The notes beneath the pieces were generated by a model that was not told the origin of the DNA, did no database searches, and saw nothing but the letters and a program-made list of their open reading frames with translations. The position numbers and the translations under genes were made by a program. From NCBI GenBank assembly GCA_963377175.1, contig CAUJNA010003779.1, positions 219,391 through 283,390 on the forward strand: a stretch of 64,000 bases of DNA, written 5' to 3'. Below, in pieces: positions 1-11,939 of the stretch (the stretch's first letter is position 1; each line of letters starts with the position of its first letter). The DNA is from Effrenium voratum (lineage: Eukaryota; Sar; Dinophyceae; Suessiales; Symbiodiniaceae).

Positions 1-861
1 CGCTTTGGAACAAGAACTTGCCACTCGCCTTGACTTGTCATCTGCCTCATACGAGAACAGCTAGATGCAAGGCTCCTAATTCTGCTCTGTCCCTAGACTG
101 TGGCTTTGCGCCCAGCCGAACAGCAAACCAGGAATTCAAACTTGCTTGAATTTCTGGGTAGTGTCAGCTCAGCTTTTTGCACAACCATCACGCGTTGAGC
201 GTCCGGAGAAAAAGCGGCGGAACCTTGGCAACGAGTAAGAGCTTTGGCAGTGGCCTGCAATACATTGCGAGCTCGGCACTGATCATAAGAAATTGAGCCG
301 GCATTAGGCTGATCCATGATGGAAAACAACTCTGCGGATGCGCCGAAATAGCCTGCCTCGTCACAAACTACATTCCATCCGAGCTTCCGTCTGAATCACG
401 GCTGAGGCAAGCACCTCGTCCAACTGGCGTTTCCACTGCTCCTGAGCGGCAGGCCAAGTGAAGCGCATTTGGCTGCACTTGACGCAATAGCCCCATCCTG
501 CGTTATACGACTCGTGGCCCAGGCATCCCACGCCTACCAAACGCGCGCGCGCAAGATGGTGGTGGTGAAGAAGGAACACCAAAAGGCACACCACCAATTT
601 GGGGGGTCCAACCTCAAGGCACAGCCAAATGTCTGTCAGATTGCAACTGTTTCCAACTTCCCACCCCCAGGTCCCCACCTGCTCCAGACCCCCCTTGAAG
701 CGATGGAGGAGGAACGCATGGAGATCGTGCGTCTGGCAGGTGGTGGCTTTGTCTCAGGCTGTGATTCAGCCATGGCCTGTCTGTCCAGTTCGCACTTCAC
801 CGTATCCAGCAGTCCCCACTCCTGTGGGAGAATGGGAAAGAGGCAAATTATGTATGTGTAA

Positions 862-885
862 ATATTATATATATATATATACATG
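862..885. repeat. TA microsatellite
   Basis: About 20 bases of alternating T and A, followed by ACATGTAT. Simple sequence with no associated gene. Confidence 0.85.
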
Positions 886-2452
886 TATTTTGTGCACGCT
901 TCTCCTCCATGGAGATATTTCCTTCCATCGTGGCATCCAGGAAACGGAAAATGGCACGAAAGCCTAAGCGAGACACTCTCCCACTCAAAGTGCGGCCAAA
1001 CTTTAAACTTTTGGCCAATTGGCGATCCCTGCGATTCTTGCTGAATCGGGAGTCCACCACCCTCCGGCCAACGCTCAAATGGGTAGTGTGTCTGTTTTAA
1101 GGTTAGACCCCCCAGAATGTCTTCCTTTTGGCTTCCCACGTGCAGCTGGCCTCTCGCAGTATTCCTCGAACTCGAGAATGGAGATTCCGCCTGCGAGTTG
1201 GCACGGGGCACTCCGTTCGGCTCTGCGCTCGGCCCCGGGCCGTTGCCACCTTCGCCGTCAATGTCCCGGAACGCCTCCCGGATCGGCCCAGATCTGCCAT
1301 CCCTGCGCACCGCTCGAGCCTCCTTCAGGTCGGGATACTTCTCACATATGACCTGAGGAAACAAGAACGGGTGCTCATAGCCTAAGAAAAACAAACTCCA
1401 ATAAGAAATTTTGAGACCATTGGCCCTCCAACTGGCACCTCAAGGAAGCGGATGACGTCCAGGCTTACATCAGAGAGCTGTGACCACCAACATATGTCCT
1501 CGGAGCGCCAAAAGAAACGAGCCCGAAAAGCACGGAACCAAAAAACCCTCCGGCCTCCTTCGCCAAAGCCGGGGCTCTCCAGCGCCTTGCACCCGCCGAG
1601 CTAAGGTTGGAACATCTCGCTTCAGCTCCAAAAGCCGGGCTCGCGAAGCGCACTCACAATTTGTCACCACCATTGTGTTTGTGTTTTTCCCCCGGCCTTC
1701 TGCACTTTGTGTCAACTATCCGCTTCTTGGGAAACTGAGGGATAATGCAAAGCCATGCTCTCGTTGGCTGCGTCTCAAAACCTAGACACCTCACCGGGAC
1801 ACTATTTGACAGACCCAAAAGAACAAGTTGATGAGGTTCGTCGCTTTGGCACATTTACATACCCCTCTGACACACACGCAGGGCCCTGACCCGTAGGTGG
1901 CCAGGAACTCCGTGCGAGTCTTCACGCTGCGCTTCTGCATCCCGGCAAAACAAGTTGAGGCCGGTTCACAGTCAAACCCGCCTCTGGGGCGACGGCATAT
2001 TTGGCCCGGAAGAAACCCGCCTGAAATGCAAAGAGCGGCAACCCTTTCCCTTGAAGCGTACCTTACGCTTGACCCTTCCCAAAACCTCAAGCGGTTGTTT
2101 CCCTCAAGATGCCAAATTGACATCGAAAAGGAATCCTGCCTTCCAAGTTCCCAAGGAAACCAATCGCCTGTATTCACTTAACCACAATCCAAACTCACCT
2201 TGGGACAGTCGGAGTATCGCGCCCAGGCCCTGGGAACACCTGACACTCGTGAAGGCTACACAAGATTCATTTGTTCGTTTGAGTCTCTGCTTCCGCCTGT
2301 CACCAGCTTGTCCTCCGTCCCGTCCTGATCTACGCAGCTGGCCATCTGCCCTCTGGCCGGCCGTGAGCCGGGCCTCTCGGATGAACCTGGGCTCCTGGAA
2401 AAGAGCGCCCTCCTTCTGGCAGAGCCTCGTGCATCGAATCGAAGGGCTCTCA

Positions 2453-2650
2453 CGCATTGATTGGGCCCGGCTCAGCCCGGGGCATCACGAAGATGCTCAC
2501 TGCCAGCTTGTGGTCGTGGATGGCAAAGTCCAACTCGAGCAACGCCTGGCCAAGCTCAAGGCCCGAAGCGTCCCCCCCGTTCCGGCGTGCCTGCTCTGGC
2601 TGGACGAAGGGCAAAAACTTCACAGGGCCCAGTCGGGTCCTGGGCACGTC
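2453..2650 (-). CDS. Possible orphan exon, product unknown
   Basis: One minus frame reads like ordinary protein, with residues such as KFLPFVQPEQ, LGQALLELDFAIHDHKLAV and SIFVMPRAEPG, and then stops. The neighbouring downstream frame (RFIREARLTAGQ) could be a next exon. There is no start codon, splice proof or recognisable domain. It could equally be chance open frame in GC-rich DNA. Confidence 0.22.
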
Positions 2651-4049
2651 CCACCGTTCAGTTTCACACGAAATCCACTGTGGCCGCTGCGTTAAGCTTG
2701 TGTACTCCTCGCCTTGGCCGCTCGCTCATCCCAACCCAATCCTTGCAACACGTGCCAAGCCCGGGGCTCGAAAAGCGTGCCTTGCAGACTTTGACATTCC
2801 ATATGTCTGTAAGCCTGGCAACTGGCCACTGCACATCCCGAATACACATCCGAATACTTGCCCAGCAAGCCGGTAGTAAAAGATGTGGAAGAGCTGGAGG
2901 CGAACCTGGCAACATGTAGCGCATGAGAAGACGCACCGGAAAGGCGGCTGAAATGTCGGGCAATCAGCAGAAGGCTGAAAACAGCTGATACGCTTCATCT
3001 TTGGACATGTCCGCTGTGAGTGCTAGGCCTCTTTGGCAGTCTCTGCGGCGTCTTTCTTGTCTTTCGTGTCCTGGCACTTGCCCCATCCCAAACTTGTTCC
3101 GGCAACCCGGCAACCCAGGCGGCGCCTGCGGAACACATACGCTCCCCAGTAGCCTGGAAAACTGGGCATTGACAGGGACACAGCTGGAAACTGTCGAAGC
3201 TGGGAACAGCTCTGAGCAGCAGACGCTCGCAACTGGGAAGAGGAGACGTAGATGTAGGGGGACACTGCGCGGAGCGCTTGGAGCCTAAGGTGGGGGCAAA
3301 ATCTGTGCGGGCAAGAGAAGCCAAAAGGCGAGCACTGCTGCTTCGGTTTGCAACCGGAGTGAAGCCTCGGATTGGTTTTCAGCATTGCAAATTGCAGAGT
3401 TCACTGGCAAAACAAAGACACCCAAGGCTGATATAAGAGCCTGGCACTACCTCGAAGAGTTTATTGAAGGAACCGGCAGGTGCTGGTTCTGTGCCTGCAC
3501 AAAAAACTGACCAATTGTGTTTTTTGCGCGTGTCCATTGCCAGCTCGCCAAACTCCAACTTAGCATCCCTACTTTGAACAGCAACTGCGAGTTCACAGTT
3601 CGCAGACTTGGCTGTTGTGGCCTGGACGTGGTCGCGGACCTCCCGCGAAGTCGAACCTGAAACGGGGACAGGCACATGGTAAAAACTGCTCAGGCCCAGC
3701 ACGGGGTGGAGATGCAAGTCAGGATCTGCTCCCGAAGGGTTCCCCGTTGTTCAACAGGCGGGTGTGTTTGCAAGCGTTCACAGGCGTTCGCAAGCGTCCA
3801 CGTGCCAACAGTTGCCGTGACGTTGGCATTCCCACGAAATGTCGTTTCGCTGCGCAGGCACGGTGCATCAAAATCGGTCGAAAACATTTTGGCGCCATAG
3901 TCCCGTGCTAGTTTTGGATGAGTGCCGTAAACCTGTCAAAGTTGGATTTCCCGCTCACTTTGTGTGACAGGTACTGGGCTTTAGAGCTTGAAGATTGAAT
4001 TTCACGGGGGATGACTTGATGTCTTCGGAAGGGGTCAGGGGAAGTCTTC

Positions 4050-5005
4050 AAAGGGGTGTCAAAGCATGCCTGTGTGGACTTTTGCATCTGCCTTTGGGGG
4101 GATTTCGGCCTTGTCTTTGCACTGGGTGATGTCTTGGGGGTGACTTCGCGGCTGTTTTGGGGAGATATCTGTGGTGGTTTCTTTGGGGATGTCATTGCGT
4201 TTATTTTGCAGGCCTCCGAGGGCGGTTATTCGGGGTTGTCTTTGGAAAGATTGTTTTTGCGGGATATCTGGGGGCTTTGTTTAGGGACGTTTTCGCAGCT
4301 GTCTTGGGTGGGTATTTAGGGCGGGTCTGTTTTGCGGATGTCTGTGCGATTGTCTTTGGCAATCGTTCTCTTTGCTTCCTTCCTTTTTGTGCTTCCTTCC
4401 TTGGGGGTGTCTTCACGGTTAGGGGTTTGAGTTTGGGGTCTCTGCAGGGATGTCTTCGTGGTTGCCTGTGGAGATCGTTGGGGTTCTTTGGTGATGTCTT
4501 TGCGGTTGTCTTGGCTGATGTCTTTGGGAATCACTTTGGAGGCTGTTTTGGGGGGGATGCCTTCGCGGGATTCCTTCGCTTCGGGGATGTCTTTCCTTCG
4601 CTTCAGGAATGTCTTTGCGGGTGCGGTTGTTTTGGGAAATGTCTTCGATGTCTTGGGATATGTCTTCGGGGATGTGCGGGGGAAGTCTTCCAAATGATGT
4701 CTGCAAGGGGTGTGTTGGGGGCTATCTTTGCAGTTGCCTTGGGAGGATATCGTTGGGGATCTTTGTCTTTGGAAGGAGTCATGAAAGTCTTTGCGGCTGT
4801 TCAGGGGGGTAATGTTGGCAGCTTTGCGTCTGTTTTGGGTGATATAGTGGGCGTGTTCGTGGTGCGGGTGATGGCGTTGCTGGTGTTGCTGGTGATGCCG
4901 GAGATGCTGGAGATGCTGGAGATGCTGGTGATGCTGGAGATGCTGGAGATGCTGGAGATGCTGAAGATGCTGCTGGGGATGCTGGAGATGCTCGGCTGCT
5001 GGGGC
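4050..5005. repeat. Degenerate G/T-rich minisatellite
   Basis: Units of about 24-27 bases resembling GGGGATGTCTTTGCGGTTGT recur with heavy variation. The repeat keeps long frames open on both strands: about 450 codons on plus (Phe/Gly/Val-rich) and about 250 on minus (Lys/Pro/Asp/Thr-rich). This is expected from a stop-poor repeat and is not evidence of a gene. Confidence 0.7.
4868..4995. repeat. GATGCTGGA short tandem repeat
   Basis: A 9-base unit, GATGCTGGA with variants GATGCTGGT and GATGCTGAA, repeats around 12 times at the end of the minisatellite. Minus frames read as His/Gln- or Ser/Ile/Pro-rich low-complexity peptide. Simple repeat. Confidence 0.8.
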
Positions 5006-5422
5006 AAAAACAAAGACGGGAGCCCGGAGAGAAAAACAAAAACAGCTGATAGTCAAACAACGCCGAACATCGGCATCACCAACATCAAGAGCATCACCAG
5101 CATTCTGGTCTTGTTGTGCATCATGGCAGTACTAAACTACATGTCAGTTCACTTTCCAAGGCACATTGGAAGTTCGTCTCAACCCTTGATCAGCTCCGGT
5201 TGCGAAAACCGGTCCAACCTTCTTGCACACCTCTCATTCCTCAATCCACTCCCGCTCAGCTCAGGGCTCCAGTCGCCCCTGCCTCGGGGCTTTCGCGCCG
5301 AAGCCGACTCGCTGGAACGGAGGCCGCGGCAGGGGCAGCTCCCAGTCGCCCAGAGACCTGAAGCAAGGCTTGCGACCCTCGTAGAGCTCATTGCGGACCT
5401 GAATCGACAACGGACGAAACCT

Positions 5423-5514
5423 GGTGGGTCAAAATCCGCACCGGTGAACATCCCAATCCAAAAATGGGCGGTGAATTCTCACCAAGATGGGATGCCAAAA
5501 CGGTTTTGACCACC
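5423..5514. mobile_element. Short MITE-like inverted-repeat element, copy 1
   Basis: A 92-bp segment starts GGTGGGTCAAAATCC and ends GGTTTTGACCACC, so its ends are imperfect inverted repeats built on GTCAAAA. The inside contains ACATCCCAATCCA, shared with the second copy at 7891-7998. I see no clear target-site duplication. It may be a very small non-autonomous DNA transposon or a related palindromic repeat. Confidence 0.4.
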
Positions 5515-6960
5515 TCTCAAGCTCGAGGCCTGTGACTGATTCCCGCTCTGGGAGTTGTCCACAAGCCCACAGCCTTGGCATTTGTTTCCAACTCGGGAGC
5601 CAAAAACTGCCGCTGAGCCCAGCCGCGGGTGGCGCAGTTGGATTCCCATCGGTCCAGGATGCGGATGCTCTCAGCCTCCAGCGAACGAAAGCAACCAAAA
5701 CCGGCGAAGGCCAACTGGCTGTGGTTCTCAAAATTAGGCTTGCCCTGGTAACTGGAAAAGACTAAAATATGCGGTCCAATTCCTGGTGGTTGAATATTGC
5801 CCCACACACCGAAAAACTGTCAGCTTGAAGGCTGACGGGTGAGGCTCCTGCGAGGTGGAAGTCACAAGCTTCGGACAAGATCAGCAGGTAGTGCATCGAA
5901 GGATTGCTCGGGGTGAAGGTCAAGGATAGCCTCCTGAGTCTATGCAGCTCTATTGCACGCACCCCCCCATTCACCACACAAGGCCAGCAAATGTGTACAG
6001 CGGTCAAGTACAGCCAATATGGCATAAGCCCTCTGCGCACGCTTCTGAATCTGAATGTACTGCGCCTGCAAACTTGTCAGTACTCTTTGTTGCACCATGA
6101 ATTACTTCCCAGAGACTCAGTCGAAACAATCCAACTAAGATGTGTTGCTATAAGCTCGACCTCATTTCTCATGCTACCTGCAACCGCATATTTTTGCCGT
6201 GCTTTGTTGGGTACCTGCTGAGCATTTGCAGACGCAAAAGATGCCAAGAGAAAGCCATCGATTTCGGTGGCGGTCCTTGGAACCGGCCAGCAAGAGGCAC
6301 ATGTAGCCTGCCATCTCGTTGATAGATCTCAGTTTCTGCCCCAAAAAATGATTTGTCAAGGCACGGCAAAGTTTCGAAGCTGCCGTCGTGTGGAGCAGCC
6401 TGCAGAAGCCCTTCTCGACTTGCATTTGCGCACAAACCCACCTGAGGATCACTGTGGGGGCAAGCATTGATTTGCCCAGACTGCCTTAGTACGGACAAAA
6501 TCAAGCACGCCGGCTTCTGCGAGTTTGCGTTTAGTAGGAAAGGTGAAGCATGTCAAACATCGTCAAATCTCTCGCCCGAGGCAACGGCACAACATCTCCA
6601 CATGCGCATAGCTGAGGATGAAGTTCTGCAAGAGACGCAGGTCGCTCGGGAATCGGTCTCATGCTGGCCTTTGCCAGTGCGTCAATCAGTGGAAGCTTGT
6701 CCTGGCAGATGCAAGTCAAGTGTGTTTACAGCTTCAGCGAGGCCAAGGTCCTGGAGTGATTCGAAAATTGGGATCATCAACCTCAGCTGCAGCTTGTTAT
6801 GTCCACACACACACACACAAAGATGTTGCTTTTGATTACGGGTGTCGGGTTCAAGCGGGGCGATCAGGTATGGTTGTAAACAAACAGCGAAACAACAATG
6901 TGACTGCTTCCGGTTTGTGAAATGAGTTGGCAAACATAGTATTTGTTGCGACTAAATTGG
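5515..6960. other. Stretch without a supported gene
   Basis: Only short shadow frames and a small CA microsatellite at about 6803-6818. No domain, RNA gene or repeated block recognised. Confidence 0.6.
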
Positions 6961-6974
6961 CAAGCCGTTTTAGA

Positions 6975-7430
6975 GCTATGTCCGGTTGCAGATGTTCACC
7001 TTGCTTGCGAATGTTTGCAAATGTTTGCAAATGTGTGCTCGGTGTTTGCCAATTGCTGCTAATTGTTGCTACTTGTTTCTAATGTTGTTTGCTATGGTTT
7101 GCAAAGTGTTGCTAATTTCATTTGCAGGTGTTGCTCATATGTGCTACTCCATTTGCCATGGTTTGCTATGTTTTGCAAAGTGTTGCTGATGGTTGCTATA
7201 CTTGTTGCCAAATTGTTCACTAATGTTTGCTGATCTTGGCTATTGTTTGCATTGTTTGCTATGTGTGTTTGTAATTCCCGTGAATTGTGTGATCTTGTTG
7301 CGAATGTTTGCTAAGTTTTGCCAGCTTTCGCACTTGTATTCTCACAAACGTATTCAATCAGGATGTTCATGAGTCCTATATCGCTATTTGCTATTGTTCG
7401 CAAATCTAAATTCCCTTTGCTCATTTTCAC
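6975..7430. repeat. TTTGC-rich degenerate repeat tract
   Basis: Short words such as TTTGCAAATG, TTTGCTATG and TGTTGCTAAT recur at irregular spacing, giving a biased T/G-rich strand. Looks like an old, diverged tandem repeat. No coding signal. Confidence 0.6.
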
Positions 7431-7890
7431 AAATGAATTACTTCAGTGTCCAAAAGCCTGACGGCACTTACATAGTTCATCCAAGGCATGATGGTTGCAT
7501 GCCGTGAAAATCGAAACGGCAAGGCAAGTCCAAACCTTTCAGGGTGAATGGGTGAACCACGGGCGAATCCCGAATCTGGACTTGCGAAGCCAAGGTCGCG
7601 CTGCGCTTGGAAACACTGAAAAGCAATGCCCTGAATTTTGGGCCCTGAAAAAAAGGCCCCGGTTCAATCTGGCCAGAATCACCCGCCGAAACATTTGCTC
7701 CAAACTTCAGCCGTTCACATCGCCCACCCCCCAGACTAGAATGTACTGTCACAAGAGCGGCGTGGAACCGCGCGAGCCTGAGGCTAAAGCACCGCCTTGT
7801 CCACGCGCAGTTGCACTCTGCACAGCTCCAGCCGGTCTTGCAGCCTGAAGTTCTGAAGCAAATTTGGCTTCAGCAAGCGCAGCCAAACAT

Positions 7891-7998
7891 GGCCAGGTCA
7901 AAATCCAAATCGGTTAGCCCGGGAACATCCCAATCCAACCACAATAGGTTCTATGGGTGGTGCACCTTCCCAAAAATGGTACCAATGGTTTTGACGAC
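7891..7998. mobile_element. Short MITE-like element, copy 2, with target duplication
   Basis: A 108-bp segment begins GGCCAGGTCAAAATCC and ends GGTTTTGACGAC, giving inverted ends centred on GTCAAAA. It is bordered by a perfect 10-base direct repeat, AGCCAAACAT, at 7881-7890 and 7999-8008, which looks like a target-site duplication. It shares ACATCCCAATCCA with the copy at 5423-5514. No coding capacity, so it would depend on a transposase in trans. Confidence 0.55.
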
Positions 7999-8864
7999 AG
8001 CCAAACATCAGCAAACCAGTGTCTGCCACAGCTGCGCTGCATCGAGTCGTGCTGGCTCCTGCGGCTTCAGCCCACGCAAAGAGCATCAAAGAGCAGGAAA
8101 AAAAAATATCCCGTCCTCGTAGACGTCTGGCCCAGCAGCTCTGGTGCTGCTGAAGGTGAAGCTGACTCTTCCAGAGCTCGGCACACGGAAGACGCCATCC
8201 TCCTCCTGAGAGACCAGGCGCAAGGGCAATGCACAGTCGGATCAAGGATTTCCAGCCGAAGGCCACTTTTGTCTCGAGGATAGGGCTTGCATCACAAGAG
8301 GGTGCAGGTCTGCAATGAAGAAAAAGACATGCACAGTCGGATGAATGAAATCCGAGACATCCGATGCTTTGCGCAGCGCCTGGTCCGGCAAGGTCAGGAG
8401 AGGCTGCATGTCAATGAAGGCCTGCTTCACGGTGAGGCGGAGCCTTCGTTGCATGCCGGACATGTCGGTCCAACCCATCCCTCCCGATTCCTGACTGGGA
8501 TGGTCAGGGGGCCATTGCAAGAACTGTGACTGGAAGCAGCATGTATGATGGCAAGCACATGGCTCGCCTCTTGCAGAGCTTCAGAAGCATGCGCAAAATG
8601 CTGCGGTGGTGCGGCAGGGACAAGTTCAGCGAGTACTCGCCCTGCGCGCGAGTTGAATCCAAGCTGCAACATGTCACTCAAGCCATAGCCACAAATACGA
8701 GCAGCCATAGCTTTGATACTCTGCTCCCGGGTCCTCTGGGTTGCAGAGCTGGAAAAAGCGCCCACTGGTGCCCATGTCAAAGCTCTCCGCACAGTGCAGG
8801 CGTTCCAGGCGTGAGGACGCAAAGAGCCTGGCCGGCGCCCATTGTTGGGCACCTCTCACAGAGC

Positions 8865-8993
8865 TTCGCACTCAGTTGCATCCTGCCTCAGCAGAGAGTG
8901 AGCACCCAACTTACTGAAAGAGTTGCGGGACACATCCAGCTCAGTGAGAGTGGGGTGCCGTCCCAATGCATCCTCCAGCACCAGCGCTCCTGA
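8865..8993 (-). CDS. LRR exon
   Basis: A TTGCAG acceptor is followed by SGALVLEDALGRHP, then TLTELDVSRNSFSKLGAHSL, another unmistakable LRR (LTELDVSRN). The frame ends at a stop a few codons after HSLLRQ, so a donor must lie just before it. A further minus segment at about 8850-8690 (ARLFASSRLERLHCAESF) may carry the next, more diverged repeat. Confidence 0.6.
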
Positions 8994-9057
8994 CTGCAAG
9001 GAAGGGCAAATCCGGGCTTGCGATTTTAAGAGCAACCCTGACCAGACATATCTTAGT

Positions 9058-9210
9058 GATCAAGCCTGAAAGATCCAGGCGATTCATGGACACGTCCAGG
9101 TAACTCAAGCGCTGGGCTTGCCCCAGTCGCTCAAGCATCAAGTTGGCAGGCTGCACTTGCTCGCTGGACAGGCTGAGATTTGCGGAGGAGCAGTTTGACA
9201 TTGCCAGGGA
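9058..9210 (-). CDS. LRR exon
   Basis: Starts after a probable acceptor (CATCTCCAG) and reads SLAMSNCSSANLSLSSEQV, then LERLGQAQRLSYLDVSMNRL and DLSGLI. The SYLDVSMNRLDLSGL segment is a clear LRR strand-turn-helix. The donor lies near ACTAAG. One of the best-supported exons of this gene. Confidence 0.6.
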
Positions 9211-9346
9211 CTGGAGATGTACGTGGGACGCTGCCACGAACGAACCTCACGGAGAGCATAGGCATTGACTCCCCAAAATTGACTGGCTCCGACTCATGAA
9301 GGCTCTTCGCTGTATGCTATGTCCAACCCCAAGCGTTGATCCGCAC

Positions 9347-9427
9347 CTATAGCGACAAAGACCTCGTCCTTGAAGGCATTCCAGCTGAGATCCAGGGCTG
9401 TCAGAGTGTTGCAGCGGAACAGTGCCT
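9347..9427 (-). CDS. LRR exon after the satellite intron
   Basis: The minus frame reads ALFRCNTLTALDLSWNAF followed by KDEVFVAI, a textbook LRR (LTALDLSWN). It is bounded by an AG-type acceptor next to an in-frame TGA upstream and a GT donor (ATAG then GTGCGG). Phase and repeat register suit continuation from the 11.1-kb exon, which would make the satellite intronic. Confidence 0.55.
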
Positions 9428-9769
9428 CTCAAAGGCGCATGGCGTTAAACCGTTAGCCACAAGTTTCTGCCGTGCCCAAACAGCTGTCAGAAACGATGAT
9501 TGCCCGCGCCTTGGAATATGAAGACTATCAAAAGGTCGGAAGCTTAAGTCAAATGTTCAAGAACCGACGCGCCGAAATCAACGGCAACTTGGCACCTTCC
9601 GCTTTGCACCAGCCTCCAAACAGCTGCGGGCGGCAGGATTGCTTCCCAGGCCCGTGTCTGCCAGCTTGACGCTGGTAAGGTTTGGGTGCTCTCCTATCCT
9701 TGGCCAAGAAGGCGCTCAGGCGACAATAGGGATTCGAATCCTGAACCCCGAAAGGCGCATTGATACGCG

Positions 9770-10945
9770 GAGTGGAGTGAAGTGGAGTGGAGTGGACTGG
9801 ACTCGACTGGAGTGTCGAGTGGAGTGAAGTGTGGAGTGTCGAGGAGTGGAGTGTCGAGTGGAGTGTGGAGTGGAGTGTGGAGTGTGGAGTGTGGAGTGTG
9901 GAGTGTGGAGTGTGGAGTGTCAAGTTAAGTGGAGTGGAGTGGAGTGGAGTGGAGTGGAGTGGAGTGGAGTGGAGTGGAGTGGAGTGGAGTGGAGTGGAGT
10001 GGAGTGGAGTGGACTGGACTGGACTGGACTGGACTGGACTGGACTGGACTGGACTGCACTGGAGTGTCGAGTGGAGTGAAGTGTGGAGTGGAGTGGAGTG
10101 CGGAGTGCGGAGTGCGGAGTGCGGAGTGCGGAGGTGGAGTGTGGAGTGTGGAGTGTGGAGTGTGGAGTGTGGAGTGTGGAGTGTGGAGTGTGGAGTGTGG
10201 AGTGTGGAGTGTGGAGTGTGGAGTGTGGAGTGTCAAGTTAAGTGGAGTGAAGTGGTGTGGAGTGGAGTGGAGCGGAGTGGAGTGGAGTGGGAGTGGAGTG
10301 CGGAGTGCGGAGTGCGGAGTGCGGAGTGTGGAGTGTGGAGTGTGGAGTGTGGAGTGTCGAGTGTGGAGTGTGGAGTGTGGAGTGTGGAGTGTGGAGTGTG
10401 GAGTGTGGAGTGTGGAGTGTGGAGTGTGGAGTGTGGTGTGTCAAGTAGAGTGGAGTGGAGTGGAGTGGAGTGGAGTGGAGTGGAGTGGAGTGGAATGGAC
10501 TGGACTGGACTGGACTGGACTCGACTGCTGTGTCGAGTGGAGTGGAGTGTGGAGTGGAGTGTGGAGTGCAGTGGAGTGGAGTGCAGTGCAGAGTGTGGAG
10601 TGTGGAGTGTGGAGTGTGGAGTGTGGAGTGTGGAGTGTCAAGTGGAGTGGAGTGAAGTGGAGTGGAGTGGAGTGGAGTGGAATGGACTGGACTGGACTGG
10701 ACTGGAGTGTCGAGCGGAGTGGAGTGTGGAGGGAAGGGAAGCGAAGCGAAGCGAAGCGAAGGGAAGGGAAGGGAAGGGAAGGGAAGGGAAGGGAAGGGAA
10801 GGGAAGAGAAGAGAAGCGAAGCGAAGGGAAGGGAAGTGGAGGGGAGGGGAGGGCAGGGGAGGGGAGGGGAGGGAAGGGAGGGAGGGGAGGGGAGGGACGG
10901 GGAGGGGAGGGAGGGAAGGAAGGAAGGAAGGAAGGACAGAAGAAA
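9770..10945. repeat. GGAGT-family satellite array
   Basis: A 1.2-kb array built from five- and seven-base units on the plus strand: GTGGA, GTGTGGA, GGACT and CGGAGTG blocks, passing at the right end into GGGAAGCGAA, GGGGA and AGGA runs. Homogeneous blocks alternate, as if each had been amplified separately. Runs of three to four Gs at 10839-10920 could form G-quadruplexes on the plus strand. Frames of up to 419 codons (plus) and 255 codons (minus) are by-products of the repeat. Confidence 0.9.
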
Positions 10946-11084
10946 GGCGGCACGGACCACGCAGTAAAAAAGTAATGACCCCACACAGTGGCGTGGGGAA
11001 TCCAAGGCAAATAGTGCTAAAGGGACTACATGTGGCCCCGGAGTAAGCTACGCTAAGATCCAAAAGCCGAACACCTGCAAGAGC

Positions 11085-11890
11085 CCGGTGCTCCAATCAA
11101 GCGGCGCCTCGCAAAAGTCCAGCTGCAGGCGGACGGGGATGAGGACGCCGCTGAAGTCCAGCAGCTTGAGCCCAGTGAGCCCCCAGCAGCTGCTCAGCAG
11201 CCCGATCACCGCCTCCACTGCCGGCGCCCCCAGGCGCCAGCACTGCCGCAACTTCAGCCGCGCCATGCCTTGGCACGCGGCGTTCCTCATCATCTTCTGC
11301 AGCAACGGCACCAGACTCTTGTCTGTGAGCAGCGTGTTGGCGCTGAGGTCCACCTCCTGCACAAAGGACGCGGACCGGAACATCGTGACCACCGGGATGA
11401 GGTCGCTATCTGCCAGGCCCCAGTTGGCGGCATTTAGGCTGGCGGAGCCAGAGGCGATGAAGTCCAAAGGCTTTGGGAGAATGTTCCCCCGCTCGCAGGC
11501 GGTCATGTACCGCGACATGGAACCACCCGACTTCTGCTTGGCCTTCCAGGAGTCAGTAAAGGTGGTTGCCATAGGAGCCTCATCGCAGGTCTCGCAGGTC
11601 TCATCCACTTTCCCGAAGCCTCCGTGCTTGGAGTGCAGCGAAGGCAGCGACGTCGACTTTGTCAATCCCAGCTCCACCTTCTGCACCTTTTGAGCTGCGG
11701 AGAAATGCTTCAGCCCGGACGACATCACGTCCCACTGGGAGACCGCTGGCTCCGGCCGCCGAAGCCTCTCCGCTAAGCCCCAGCGCTGTGGCCGACGCTC
11801 GCGTGCCCCCCGCGCAATCCACGACTGCTTGCTGTCACTCTGCCGTGGTTCACCCCTGCATTCTGGCACCTGTCCGAAGCAGAATCCCAA
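11085..11890 (-). CDS. LRR protein exon (RNI-like repeats)
   Basis: The frame is open from 11890; the internal ATG at 11725 (MSSGLKHFSAAQ) is the more protein-like start if this is not spliced from upstream. An acidic/Ser-rich lead of about 100 residues is followed by repeats: ADSDLIPVVTMF, VQEVDLSANTLLTDKSLVPL, MARLKLRQCWRLGAPAVEAV and LTGLKLLDFSGV. These match ribonuclease-inhibitor-type LRRs, a beta strand (LxxLxLxxN) followed by a helix. The exon probably ends near 11085, where the frame loses LRR character; the next LRR lies beyond the satellite. Confidence 0.6.
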
Positions 11891-11939
11891 TCTCAGAACT
11901 CAGAACCGAGTGTTCCCTTTTTCAAGTGCCAACCAAAGC

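Larger units (their letters stand above)
1..4050. other. Stretch without a supported gene
   Basis: Many short overlapping frames are open on both strands, but none has a recognisable domain or clear splice pattern apart from one weak exon candidate at 2453-2650. A short TA microsatellite lies at 862-885. Intergenic or intronic sequence is the best description. Confidence 0.6.

Noticed and set aside
636..1394. 252-codon minus frame at the window start
   Set aside because: Mixed composition, overlaps several equally long frames, includes a TA microsatellite translation (Tyr/Ile run), no domain.
4157..5509. 450-codon plus frame rich in Phe/Gly/Val and a 246-codon minus frame
   Set aside because: Both overlap the same degenerate minisatellite and GATGCTGGA repeat; no domain, and both strands open at once.
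9787..11046. 419-codon plus frame and several long frames on both strands in the satellite
   Set aside because: They consist only of satellite translations (Val-Glu-Cys-Gly-Val-Trp-Ser or Leu-His-Ser-Thr-Pro repeats). The repeat unit lacks stops in these phases.
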